Source: Mactra quadrangularis | Taxonomy: Eukaryota > Mollusca > Bivalvia > Venerida > Mactridae | Reading direction: 5' to 3' | DNA length: 64,000 nucleotides | NCBI GenBank assembly: GCA_025267735.1 | Contig: CM046297.1 | Span: forward strand, 17,200,011 to 17,264,010 | In this document: one piece after another, positions 46,174 through 58,703 of the stretch | How the letters are laid out: the number at the start of each line of letters is the position of its first letter | Position numbering within the stretch: the stretch's first letter is position 1 | Notes under the pieces: generated by a model | The model's database searches: none | The model's input: the letters and a program-made list of their open reading frames with translations, nothing else | Told to the model about the DNA's origin: nothing | Program-made: the position numbers and the translations under genes

Positions 46174-48238
46174 GATGTTTGTTAAGTCTGACATGCTTTT
46201 AATTTTGTGGAGATTGTAACATATTGTCTGTGGCTTGGAATGATTTCTGTTTGAATGAGAAAATTAGTATAACTGAAGTACTTGTTTATCTCGCATAGCT
46301 TATCCACGTTGACCTGGGATGTAGAATACTATTTCATTATCATTCATTATACAAGTTAGTCACATTGTATTTACTGAGCCATATACTGTATTTTATCTGT
46401 ATTGGGTCAATGTGGACAAACTATAGATACTGTAAGAAATTAAGAAAAAAATGTGCCAAGTGATCAGTCTAATACATGTATGAGAAAAAAATGTTTAAAA
46501 GATGGCATTTAGATTATGGTTGGTAGAAATTATGGGTTCCATTTACTTATCAAACAAACATTGAGTATTTAAATCAGTGGAATTAATGAATGTACCAATG
46601 AATGAATGAAATTTTGCTATAGTTGGTACTACAATATTTTGGCTAAGACAACAGGCTTTCATGATATAAAACTTAACTTGTATACAATGGACAATTAAGT
46701 GGCCTATTACATTTGTTTCTATGTATCAGTCAGTGACTTAATTTGGCCAATTGTATTATTCTAGTTGCTTTGAAGTTATTGTATTTTTGTGTACAATGAT
46801 CTTGAACAAAGTGATTAGTTAAGTGTTCACTTTAGTGTCTGAAGCACCCATTAGTTTTTGACCCAATGTGAAAAATATACAACAGTACTTAGTGAATGCA
46901 ACCTTGTGAAAATTGGGTGTTATATTTCAAAGAGTTATTACTATAAGTGAAGTGCAACCTAGGATTTAATTGTACTAACAGGCCTGCAAACTCGATGTTC
47001 TTTTTTCTATGCTTGAATTTAGGATGCCAAATTACTGTAATTGTTATAAAAAAAAGCATTTCAGATTTAAAAAACAAATCTTAAGGCTGAAAGCAGTGAT
47101 AGGAGACCTTAACATTGAACATAGATAAGTTTATTATTGGTCACTGTTTATTTGTGGTCAGTTTATTCGACAATTGGAAGCTTGATAAGTGTCAAAAGGG
47201 GCCATTTAGTCATTTTTGTAGGCACACTTCTATGACTTGGTAACAATTTGACTTGGTAACTTAAGTATTTTTGAAGCATGAATATTGCCATACTTTTTGA
47301 TATACAAATTATTAAAGAAAATGTATGTTTGAATGAATGTTATATTTTAAACATGTATTATGTGTGAATGGGCAAATTTGACATTTGTTAAACATTAACT
47401 TTTGATAAAAAATAACTTTTTTGAGTGTTCAATGTTTTTTATTCTCTCAGAATCAATTAATTCTGGTTGCTAGGCGTTGTGATTTTATATAAATCTGTAA
47501 TATATTTAATGTTTTTTAGTTAATTTTGAGAACAATTTTACATTAGAACTGGATGTTTCTGTATTGCAAAATTTTTCAACAAAATTTTCTGGGTTTTTTC
47601 TACGAAGTAATTATTTTGCTGAAATATTTTTAGTTTAGATTTTTTTTGCTTGTAAAGCATAAGCCTTGTGATTCAGGAGATAGCGGCTCTTGAAAACTCA
47701 GCTGTGCTTAGGGTTAAAATATCTACAAAAACATTACATTTACTTTATCTGCTCTTTGGTTCCCATAGCAACGTTTTTACCTCATTTTATGCGAAGCAGA
47801 TTTTTATATGCTGGTGAACTACCAAGTCTGTAGAAAACCAGAAAACTTTGTTTTTTGTTTAATTTTTTTTTACCCATTTTATACTTTTTTTGAGAAAATT
47901 TTGTTTTCATGTGTTAGAAATAAACTGTAACATTATTTTAAACACATAAATGCCAACTTTATGTTTTGTTTGGTAAAATTTGTAAGCACTCATTGAGTTT
48001 TCATGTTGAGTTATTTCATTTCATGCCAGTTATATAACATTTTTATGCATTGTATAAAATATTATATGAAGTACAATGTTCATTTGTACAAAATACATTT
48101 TTCAGAGATGTGAATTACTTTCTTTGTGTTTTTTTATTTCATTTATGATGCATTGTCAGACTGCCTGGTCTATACCTTAAGGTTTGGACTTTAAAGAACA
48201 TTTGACGAAAATGTTGGGTTTTCGTGAACTTGTATTTG

Positions 48239-48614
48239 TTGGTAAATTTTATTCAACTGCATGGGTGAAGTTTTCAGTATCAGTGCAGATTTCAGTATTT
48301 AATGAATAAATTACTCAGTGTAATTTATAATGAAATCTGTCTATTTCAGTATTTTGATAGTAGGTTTTGGGTATTTACGAAACATTAAACTTCCACCCAT
48401 GCAACTGTCGGTTCCATATACGTTGACCTGGCTGATTTAAATACTTATATTTGTTCGATCATTCCTGTATGTAAAAACGGGAATTAGTTTATAAATACCG
48501 AGTACAGAAGTACCGTCTTGAGTATTTATGAATAGCGATTTTTGAACAAATATTGAGTATTAAAATCAGCAGGGTTAATGTATATGCCACTGACAGTTGA
48601 ATAAAATTTACCAA
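48239..48614. mobile_element. Foldback/MITE, TTGGTAAATTTTATTCAACT family, best copy
   Basis: Perfect 21-bp inverted ends (48239-48259 and 48594-48614). The inner right arm carries the complement of GTGGCATATACATTAACCCT, and both sides of a central hairpin carry ATATTTGTTCGAT-like words. Relatives: 12137-12362, 28169-28715, 10147-10215 and short pieces near 11700 and 46555. Confidence 0.75.
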
Positions 48615-51600
48615 TTATTATACATGTACATGATGTACAGGTATATTACTCAAGTGACCTTTGACTTAGATAGCCTGGGACCATGGTTAGTTCACTGGAC
48701 GTTTAATACAGCAAACTGGCTTAAATTTCCCATGTGTGGCTACTCAAAACAATGTTAGTTGACTTACCTCCTTTTGGTGAGTTGTTGGCAGCTCCTTGTT
48801 AGCTCTTGTCCTGAAGAGTACAAGTTAGAAAAACCAGTTAAATGAGCTAGCTTCTGTAGATTATAATGAAACCAATGTTGACAAAATGGCATAAAATTTG
48901 GGGGAACAGTCTTCCAGTGGAAGTATCAGATCAACTGGTGATAGCTTGAACCACCATTTGGGGCTCTGCTTATTTCCTCAAGCATGAAATTTACCTACTG
49001 TTGTTCAGCTTCACCAAGGTGTTTATGGGAACTGTGAGGAATCATCTGCCTGAAGGTGATTTCAATGATCAAGGATTGTCATGTATATGGAAGCAAACTT
49101 TAAGCTGCACTTTAAGTCTTAAACTTTTTCTAACTTTATCTTGAAGAGTACACATTATGAAAACTACAATGTAGTTTGGTGAGCTAGCCTTTGTAGGTAA
49201 TGAAACAAATATTGACTAAATGGCATAAAATCTGAATAAACTGGCACTTCGCCTATGTTAGGCTAGGTGCTTGCAAGGATAGCTTGATTAGATAGCAGGT
49301 ATATTTGGAAGCAAACAAGTGAAGTAAAATACAGAAACAATTGTTCGGATGCAAATATACCAGTAGCCTGATAATGACCAAGGGGTAGTAGCTGTATTGC
49401 CAGCTTTAGGTCTTCAGTGAACCTATGTCTATAAGGTTAATGAACGGCCACATCAGATGAGAAATGAAATGTGAAAAAAGTGGCTCAAAAAGTCATAGAT
49501 GTCACTGTGCATTCTTTGTCGCAGGTCAATGTAAACAAGCTATACAATACCATCATAAGCTATTTCCTGTCGCAGGTCAATGTGAAAATGCTAGAAATAA
49601 TGTGTGGTAACTGGTTACATACAGAAACGAAACTCTATACAAAATATGTATACAAAATATTGTATGCTAACTTTTTGATGTAATTATTTGGTTACCTTAA
49701 ACCAGGATCATAATGATTGACGTTCTACATAAAAGGAAACCATTATACGCCTTCAATTGTATTAATACTAGGGATATAGTGGTTGACGTTATTACCTATG
49801 GAACGCCTGTAACGTCTTAGATATCAAATGTACTGAATCAAGCAGTGTTGAGATAAAGGCAATGTTTGTTCTTTCAATGAACAATATAGTTCTAATATTG
49901 CTCTACAGAAAAACGTTTTGCCATGCTTAAGTCGGATGTCAGGCTTTTGCATCCAGTTATTGGCACTTTAGAACAATCGGGTAGAATAGAAACGCACAAC
50001 AAGGATATTTAAGGCATAGGCTTGGTGGTTAATAGTGGGCATTTACTGTGTGTATTCAACGCTGTTTTCCATTAATAAGTTAGTCATGTGCCATACTTCC
50101 TACAGATAGTGTCAAATTACCGAAATTTCTCCTCAATAAATGCAATATACTGATCGTCAGAGGCAAATCAGGGGCTTTTGAAGGGACCACTATTACTAAT
50201 AACAACTTCACCCTTTCGGCTAAGTTTTAACACTATTATTACGTGAATATCCAAGCACTTAACTTGATAACATTTTCTTAATTTTATTCTACATTTATGA
50301 CGGACGCGGCGTTCCATACTTTCATAAGTGTAATTTGAGGATATTCTGTACGATATGGTCTACATTTTTACTAAGTCATTATTCAAATAAGGCTAAAGTT
50401 TTTACGTGAATATGTTTGTCGAATGGGTGATGGTTTGATCCGTGTTTTTGATATGAAACACTTGTATAAAGTAAGGAAAGACGGTTTGTTTACATTAATG
50501 GACTAATTAAAACTCACCGCTGTATGATAAAGCAATCTTTTGATGATATGTTCTAAAAAATTATTATATTTCAAAATTGAGATCTGGTTGTCTTTAGTTA
50601 GGCTGTTTATGAGTTACGTTATCTTGGATCAGGCTTTACATGTACATTATTTCATTGGCTGAGTGTTCGAATCTAATGGCATAAATTTGTTTTAGGCCTT
50701 CTGGTCAATCGGAATGAGCCAGGCAAGATTTGTGAATAGATTTGCCGTCCAATTAATTGGCAGACTTGCAGTATACCGTCTATGTGCATTTTTAAAACGA
50801 AACATAACAATGTAATGCACTAGAAGTAGATTCGAAAGTGCAATATTAATTGTAATAACCCGGGATTTTATATAACAGGAATTTGTAACGATAAGTAAAT
50901 GTTATAGATTTTCATCAAATTTCACTGTCGTCGCTATTATTTCAGCCAATACGGAAAATAAGTATAACAAGTTTAAATAAAGATATTCACTTGAAATTTT
51001 GTACCAGCACTATTCAAATTGACAAAAAAATATTAGGAAAAATGTGTTTCTAGATGATTTTGAGGTAAATTACGCTCACAGGCTGTTTCACAAAATAATG
51101 CATTTTCCCGCCGATCTGCCATTTTTAGCCCCATTTTACATCACCTAAAGTCATATTTTTGGTCATAATTGCAACACTTTTTTGTCAAAAACTTCAGAAA
51201 CATTCACAAGTTGCACGGAAGACATGTACAAAAACATAAATCAAGTTTTTAAACTCTGGAATAGTTTGTACAGCCAGTTATAGACGGTGACGACCGAGAA
51301 AATTAAAAAAAGCACTTCGTTACAAATCCCTGTTATATAGAATCCCTTTTATAACTAAAGTTTCACAATCGAGCTAAATGTATTTACTAAAGTTAATTCG
51401 TAAGAGATGGAGGAAGGGAGAACTTGGTATTGTGTGTGTCTTGGCTAAGAGCGTTCATAAAGTCTGAATTGAACATTAAAAACTCATTTACGTAAAACTA
51501 AAGCCTGAAATTATGATTTTTTTTAAATATTTTGAAACATCTAAAGTAAGAAAGTTAATCTGCATGTTTTAGTATAAGCTTTGTTTATGACATATTTCTT

Positions 51601-51650
51601 GATTGGAAAATAACCCCGCCTCAACAACAATTATTTTCATTTTTCGAAGG
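48615..51650. other. Intergenic, nothing coding recognised
   Basis: No coding exon, tRNA or SINE seen. At 49506-49590 there is a loose two-copy GTCGCAGGTCAATGTRAA repeat inside a short open frame that is not otherwise gene-like. Confidence 0.4.
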
Positions 51651-51828
51651 CCAGTTCACCTAACCTAGCTGTCCGGAGCATTTGTCTTTAACCAGTACTC
51701 ACCTACTCATCCAGATGGCCAACAACCGCTCCGTATAAACTAAAATGGAAGAAAATGGACATTACTGTTGAAATGTCATGGACGAGAATGACATGCTCGG
51801 TTGAGTCTCGAATCAGCAAGCCCTTCGG
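51651..51828 (-). mobile_element. SINE family C, partial
   Basis: Contains CACCTAACCTAGCTGTCCGG, AACCAGTACTCACCTACTCA and a degraded B-box-like GTCTCGAATC. Tail and head ends are eroded. Confidence 0.6.
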
Positions 51829-53520
51829 AATAATGCTTTAAATTACATTATTTTTAACATTTTCGGTCGAACCTAACGGTGTTCAGATATCACAGGTTCC
51901 ACCGTACCTCTTTAAGTATGCTGTATATAAATTCATTGTATAAATGTTACTTAAAAAGTAAAATAAATGACAAGACAGTATGGAATGATAAAAACCACTT
52001 TGATATTAATAAAGAGTATATGTTAAAAAATATAATGTTTCAAATTTATTTGAAAAAAAACTTCAGAAAAATGATAAAGACTTGAAATTTATTTGTTAAG
52101 TCTTATTGATCGATGTCGGATAATATTTAAGAATATTTCCCTTTGATCTAGTTGTCTGCTTTCGTAGCTGTTTTGACTATGTACACATTGAAAACGTTTG
52201 AAGAAAAATAAATGTACTATGTTTCACCGTTTCTATTCACACGCGATTCAGTGCGTTTGTTAGCATAACACCGTCTATGTTTGCTCAGACCGAAATGTAT
52301 CACAGTCGTCCGCATTTTTTACCATACCCATTTTCTTTTAAAATTTTGATATCAATAAAATTTAATGATGACGTCATTCCTTAAATTGAAACTTTATCGA
52401 GTTTATGAATGGGAATGGTGTTGTGGATTTTTGAAATAATCTGACCATTGTCTTCAAGGACTCTTGTTATTTACTTTGGCCACTAAATTGGTCAATATTT
52501 TTATTTGGTTTGGTAAATATTATTTATTCAAGAAGTGTGACGTAAGGGTCATGACCTCATTGTGATCCAAACACAGCAATTTAATTCTATAAGCACCACT
52601 CGAGCTGACTGTCTTGGTGACCACTTCTAGCAGACTTAATGACACTTGTCTTTAATATTCCGTCCTTTGATCTGTCTGTCCGTTCTTTGGTGACTATGTA
52701 CGTATAAGTTTACCGTGATAAGTCATTCGGAAATCCTCGGCCATTTACTACCATTGACATACAATTAGATAGACCGGCTGTACATCTTTACTATGTCTAT
52801 GTTCGCCATTTATGGTATAGAGGTGTTCCGAATGCATGATAAGTATCCAGGATCGACGGTCTTAGAATTCTTACTGGCAAAATCATTTAACGGGTCATAT
52901 TTCTTCGCCGACAAGTGCTTGGTGCTTAGAGTTCTATCTTAAGCTTTAAATCTTCGGTCACTTGCAGAAAAATACCAGCATACTTTTAGATCTATGTTTC
53001 AAGTAAATAACTAAATGTATATCAATCAATGCACAACCAAGCCTAGGACCATATAAATGTTTGAATAATTGCGGTATTAACTGTTTCCTGAGGTTATATT
53101 ACACATCACAATAAACAGGTTAATTGTCTCTAGAACCAATACAGCTATATGTGGCTTAACAATCGCGTGCGGATGTACTCCTGTGGGATAACTATCGTGA
53201 ATCATCGTCAAACTTCGGATGTTTTCGTACTCTTTGTAACATACACTGGATTTAGCCGATGTAAGCAAAATCGCTGATGTTTTATTGTTCAGTACATAAA
53301 AATCATTGATTGTATAAAGTATATTTAGACGTATTTTTTTCCATTGCATATATCTACATTTTTGTAAGAGTAAAATATGTTTTCATTTTCGCATTTTCGA
53401 TAGTGACTGACTTTAATGTGTTTAAAAAATTCGCTATAGAACTAGATCTATAGAAAAATGTTTTAAATTAAATAACTCTTATTTCTATATCAGTTTAAAA
53501 TTTAAAAAAAAGTAAAAATG
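51829..53520. other. Intergenic, no gene recognised
   Basis: AT-rich. Holds a perfect CRE (TGACGTCA, 52369-52376) and the palindromic repeat at 52724-52834. The open frame at 53077-53349 shows no recognisable protein or splice context. Confidence 0.4.
52724..52834. repeat. Palindromic repeat CATTCGGAAATCCTCGGCCA, copy 1
   Basis: Left arm CATTCGGAAATCCTCGGCCA, right arm complementary to CATTCGGAACACCTC. The left arm recurs almost unchanged at 55840 with an inverted partner there too. Confidence 0.55.
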
Positions 53521-53593
53521 CATCCCCGGCGGGATTCGAACCCGCGACCTCTGGATTAGAAGTCCAGCGCGCTATCCACTGCGCTACGGGGAC
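53521..53593 (-). tRNA. tRNA-Arg, anticodon UCU
   Basis: A 73-nt cloverleaf with no intron. The acceptor stem starts GTCCCCG and pairs with CGGGGAT, with discriminator G at 53521. The D arm is GCGC...GCGC; the anticodon stem-loop CTGGA CTTCTAA TCCAG puts TCT at 53560-53558; the T arm is GCGGG TTCGAAT CCCGC. A and B box sequences are intact, and the coding strand runs into TTTTT just past the 3' end, an RNA polymerase III terminator. It reads AGA codons. Unlike the SINE heads in this window every stem pairs (one G-T at the end of the acceptor), so it looks functional. Confidence 0.96.
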
Positions 53594-53982
53594 TGACGAT
53601 AGAAATGTAGCTTAATAGTAGATATCTTCTAAAATAGTATTTACTACAGATTATTTTGGCGCGTTTTTCTATTCAACTGATAATGGTTCGCATTTGATAA
53701 GTACACCGCAGTTAAATAATATATGTTATATATAGGGTCCTTGTTTAGCTTTCGCAACTATTATTTCGCTAGTCCATGGCTTAATATTCAATGTAGATTA
53801 GCTTTTATAGATAAATCAAGCTAAATATTACTAATAATATACATTTTGTTATAGAAACTTACATCCAAGCTCGATCTTTATAATTATAAATTCCTAAATC
53901 AACAGACCTAGATCTATATATTTCACAAATGTCTTAGTCTTTATAATTATCTTTGTGAGCTAACTGAGCTTATTTGATAAAT

Positions 53983-54235
53983 CAGGGGCGGATCGAGGAT
54001 TTTTTCGGGGGGGGGGGGGGGTCCGGACTTTTTCTAGGGGGGATCCAAACTTTTGAACCACATCCATATGTAAGTACACATTTTGCAGAATAATGCAACA
54101 TATTAATAATAAAAACTACATAACCATTAAATCTATGTTAAACGAGAAAAGTTGCCTCATGCTTCTTAAAAAGACTTACAGTCAAGAAATAGCCTACACG
54201 CTAATGGACAAGTACATTTTGGAAATCCCTATGTA
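53983..54235. mobile_element. GGGGCGGATC MITE family, second copy
   Basis: Starts AGGGGCGGATCGAGGATTTT, then a run of at least 16 G, then GTCCGGACTTTTTCTAGGGG. The rest is the inverted counterpart of 27079-27345 (shared GTCAAGAAATA, ATGCTTCTT and AAATCTATGTTAA blocks). The far end is not well defined. Confidence 0.65.
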
Positions 54236-55737
54236 GGCCTAAATAGCCGCTGTACATTTTGTCTATTTTTAAGTGATTATTTCTTTTATTTGTTCAGTTG
54301 CGCAGCTGTTTAACTAATGCAAATAACATAGATCTAGATATATCAATAAAATCATGTAATTATAAGCCTATGTGTTCAGTATTTTGTACCAAGATCTAGA
54401 CCTAACTAGTTCTGCCTCGTTTTTCGCAAATAAACGAATACAAAGGTCAATAATTTAAATACAATTGAATGCATTAAGTTTGTTATCCCCTGTTACTTAT
54501 ACCGAGTGACCAGGGCGTTGGTTTTAAAGTAGGCCTGCAGTTCGAACAAATAACATTACGTGTTTTTGTAAACATAAAAAATTGACCAATCAATTCCAAT
54601 GGTAGGTTAGTATCTGAAATAAAGGTTGTATAGTTTATTTTAACAATGTGAGAGTGGCTGATAACCCCCCTCCCATGATAGTGATGGTAGAAATCTTTAC
54701 CATTATACCAACAAGACACTCATAAAGCATATTAAAATTAACACTAGATCTATGCAACATTTTATTGTCATCCTGAGTATCCCCTGTCTTGGATTAGTTC
54801 GATGTATTTACAAATTGAGTCTCGTTTAAGTTCGTAGATCAATGTATACTTCAAAATATTCCATGAGTGTCAGGCTAGATATGATATTTCTCGACTATAT
54901 TATGTACAAATCAAATATACCAGCCTTGTATTTATATGTAATGACCAAGACACGAGTTTTCAACATTTAATGAGCGTTGTTTTAGAAAACTAGTATTTTA
55001 TTAAGATTTACGAAAATTTCTTACTTATGCAATAAGTGCCAGGTTACTAAATCAGATACTAATATATCAACTGACAATTTGTTGAGTATTGCTATATGAT
55101 TATAATATGATTAAACATACTTAGACATAGACTAGTCTAACAAATCAAAAGGCTTTACTAATTTTATAAATCTACCTGGATCTGAAACATTGATGATTCT
55201 TATCATTATCAATTCCAATCGGGAACAGCTCGGCATTTTCCGTATGATGCTAAATATAAGCTATCACGGAGATTGTCGATTACTGACAAAACTAGTTTCG
55301 GGAATCTTCGTACAGACCCTATTAGATCTAGTCTTTGTTTAAAACAGTCGAAAAATAAAATTTTAAAATCATCACAGGAAAGCATTAAGGCCTATCTTAA
55401 TGATAAAGTCGTCTGTTTTACAAAATGAAGTTGATTCACGTTGAGCCTTTATCACACAAAACACTACACGCCAACGTCGTGCATCAAGCCCTACAGATAG
55501 ACGCAAAATAACTAACGATGAATATTTCAATAAAATCGACATGAATCCTAGATTACATTGTATTATGTGAGGTCTGCAATATCAGGCCAGACCAAATAAT
55601 GTTGAAATTACAGTCCTGGCTATAGATTTTAGGAAAATTTTCTCACACCGTTCCATTCAACAGTAGAAAGTACGAAGTCTATTTTACATTAATCATTAAT
55701 TGAATTAGAATTCTACATTGAAATTATTTCTAAGACC

Positions 55738-55805
55738 ATTGTCCCTTCCTACCACTGATTCTTTATCACATAGAACAGTAGTCAGTCACTGAAGGAATGG
55801 TGCGT
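55738..55805 (+). mobile_element. SINE family B scrap
   Basis: ATTGTCCCTTCCTACCACTG, ATCACATAGAACAGTAGTCA and GTCACTGAAGGAATGGTGCG follow the order of the middle of family B (CATTCTCCCTCCTACCAATG ... CAGTTGTCGGTCACTGACG). Confidence 0.5.
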
Positions 55806-55839
55806 AAATATTCTAATTAACTAGCGACACGCACGTTTT

Positions 55840-55912
55840 CATTCGAAACTCCTCGGCCATTTACTATGAATGATAATTATTCATTCAATGTATGGTCGAG
55901 GTGGTCCGAATG
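55840..55912. repeat. Palindromic repeat CATTCGAAACTCCTCGGCCA, copy 2
   Basis: The left arm (55840-55860) and the right arm (55892-55912, complement CATTCGGACCACCTCGACCA) pair at 17 of 21 positions around a 31-base loop that itself contains an ATGAATGATAATTATTCATT palindrome. Confidence 0.6.
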
Positions 55913-57402
55913 GCAAGTTTTGTCGACATCCGGGTACCTCAAGAGATGTGTGAAGTCGATATCAAACTGTATCAAACTTTGCGAAGAAGGAGAAACTGAA
56001 ACTTCGGAACGCCTGAAAAACCAATAAATCCTCTTTAACATTCACGTATTATTCCGTTAAGGTAGGCTGTCGATGATAACAATGTAGTATGGTTTCCGGC
56101 CCCGGGTATATACATGTATATAGTCACAATAAGGAAGTTGATTTTGACAGCCCCTGATAGGCCACTAGTGTCACTTCCCTAAATTATCTAATTGTATCAA
56201 TGACATGAACAATTTATTTGACATTAAATATTTATATCATGTTAATATATTAAGTTATCCCGAGGCTAAACTCGTAGCCAGTATCTCTACAACAGCTGGG
56301 TCAACTAAAGCACAAAATTAACATTCAAAATTATGTTAAAATTGTTTGCTTCATTCCTTTGTTTCAATGAAATCATTACGCTTAAATCCCTGTAAAATCT
56401 GACAATCTAGCCCCTTTGTCAGTGATCCATCCAAAAGTGGCATTTTTAGCATTCAGGCGCAAATGGTCACATCACTGACTTTTCTTTTGCAAACATACGT
56501 AGAATAGTTATCTCCATTGACTGTGTTTGCATATTACATCACCATTGGGCACACCCAGGTTTTAGAAACTTCAACATACTGTTATTAACTATTGTCCTTT
56601 AAGTTCTTAAACACAAACAACTATATTCAACTAGCCTTAAAGTTCTTAAGAATGTTACAACTGGCTTTTTATTACGAAACATTCACAATCTGCGCCTTGT
56701 CTTTCATGCTTCATTTCTGTTAAAACTTAACTTAAGTATAACCATAAAAACTCACCAGTTCCTTTGCATAATAAGTATTTATAAGCGTAAGGTACCGTTA
56801 ACTACATGAATAGTGTATGGCTTCTTTGTGAAATCTTTGTCTGCGAAATTAATTCAATCGTCTAAAAATTTCCATTACATCATATATTCACAGCACAAAT
56901 GCGATCATTAGAAGCTGTTTTCAAAGTTCTGTGTATAATGTAAAGAACTGACCAGACCAAGATTTTTGTTTTGAAATATTTTGTAAATAGAAAACGTTAC
57001 CTGCCATCAAATGCTAATTTCATGACACGTTAGTTTTGTCTTCATGGAGAAGGTACTTGACCGTTCCAAAATGTATCTTTTGGTTATACATTAAGCTTGC
57101 ATTTTCACTCGCGATAGCTTCCTTGTTCAGCGGGCCTACATATTAACTTTCTGGCTTAAATCATTTTCAAATCAACGATAAAGCAAAACGTAACGCTGCC
57201 TGTTCATGAAGCAATATTTGTGAAAATGTTAGATTGCTCGCAACCCATTAAGTGTTAAAGATTATTAAGTGTTTTCACACAATGACAAGAATTAGCGCTT
57301 CTTCAGTTCTGTGTACCTGACAAATAAGAAATGTAACAAAGTAAGATTAGTGACTTATTGTACTCAAGAGTTTGTTTAACTAATTATTGTCTAAATGATC
57401 AG

Positions 57403-57514
57403 GGGAGATAATTCAATTTAAAAACAGTGATACCAAGATGTTAAGGGAGATAACAATACCCAAAAGGGAGGTAAAAAGCTCATTATGGGAGATAACACGA
57501 TTCAGGGGAGGTAA
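57403..57514 (+). repeat. Cluster of five GGGAGRTAA motifs
   Basis: GGGAGATAA at 57403-57411, 57445-57453 and 57487-57495; GGGAGGTAA at 57466-57474 and 57506-57514. All are in the same direction, spaced about 20 or 40 bases. AGATAA fits a GATA-factor site. I associate this motif with bivalve genomes, where it is common. Confidence 0.75.
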
Positions 57515-58703
57515 TTTGCTATATATACAAGACAATGAAAGTAAATTGATTATTTTACCAGGTTTTATATCTTCTTATCTGTATGAATGATAAAATAGAA
57601 CGGCGAAGCAGAAACTTTTTTTATCATTTTAATACCATTGTATATTCACAGAAGGTTATTAATGTGGCAAACTTCCAACAAAGAATGATGATCAATTTGA
57701 ACATTACATTACATCGATGAAAACAAGAGTAGACCGATTATCTTGTCAACAGTAACATTGAAACATGTACAGGATTGCCCACAAAAACGTTTGAATGTGA
57801 TGTTCACCAAAAATTGCCTTTAAGCTTATAATGCTTGCTATTTACAAAGTGATTGGTCTTTTCTAACAATGCAGAGCGTTCTCACCATTTCTCAACAAGG
57901 TTTGGGACCGGCTATGCATGCTGGATTATGTCCAATATCTTACACATGTATTACCAAAAATATATTTTCACGGAAATTCCCGAGAAGACACGATTCGACT
58001 TTTCCTTCACAATCGGTATTTCTCGTCAATTTCCGTTCAATACAGTTGAATAATCATTTCTACAACTCTATGAATGTTGACGTATGTTCACACTGGACGA
58101 GAAATGTCTGGCTCGTATATCACTTTCATCATATTATGAATACTGATTGTATTATCAACTCTCTAATTGAATTACATTACAAAAACAATCGTTCCCCGAG
58201 AGAGACTTTCCGCCATAATTAAACGCATCTGGTATACGGAACAGAACGGTACCAGACGGAATTTAGTGTTTGTTTGAGCCAAGTTTGATTTGCTTTCGAA
58301 ACGAATGTATTCACACTCACTTTATGATGCCTAGCAAGCATTTTCCAATACATTTTCATTGCCAATTGTACTATGAAATGTAACATGAGTCAAACTAATG
58401 GACACATATATATACATTATAATTCTCATTGTTGGTAGATGGCAATTCTTATTTTTCACATAAATGAACAAAATATGTTTTCTACAGTGTTGAGAATTTA
58501 AAACTTTTGTTATAAAAAGTTGACTTCAAACAAATTACAAAAATCCTAAGGGGTCAAATTTTTGACTGGAAACGGACAGTGGCAAATTATTGTAATAAAG
58601 AGCCTTTTCATTCGTTATCAATCTTGGTTTTGGTCATGACAATCTATCAAGATATCGCCTGTGAATTGTACTATCATAAAGACAATCGTAAAATAAATAA
58701 AAG
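57515..58703. other. Intergenic, no gene recognised
   Basis: Two overlapping open frames at 57853-58222 have no recognisable protein, no plausible flanking splice sites and ordinary AT-rich composition. I see nothing else here. Confidence 0.4.

Larger units (their letters stand above)
40030..48238 (+). other. Gene-less, T/G-skewed stretch downstream of frizzled
   Basis: No splice-supported coding exon on either strand and no SINE. On the + strand T exceeds A and G exceeds C over long distances (for example 45200-46300 and 47500-48300), unlike the balanced repeats elsewhere. Contents noted: a two-copy module at 42147-42252, a G run near 42617, a GA-rich tract at 46100-46173 and several AATAAA words (41018, 43312). 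It could be long 3' UTR or noncoding RNA. Confidence 0.4.
54236..57401. other. Intergenic, no gene recognised
   Basis: No coding exon or RNA gene seen. Contains a SINE B scrap (55738-55805) and the palindromic repeat at 55840-55912. Otherwise unremarkable AT-rich sequence. Confidence 0.4.

Noticed and set aside
49471..49683. 70-codon + strand open frame
   Set aside because: Built on an internal GTCGCAGGTCAATGT repeat; no homology recognised and no gene context.
53077..53349. 90-codon - strand open frame
   Set aside because: No recognised domain, no splice partner found, and AT-rich random-like composition.
57853..58222. Two overlapping + strand open frames (66 and 117 codons)
   Set aside because: No recognisable protein, no supported splice context, and no sign of codon bias; treated as chance.
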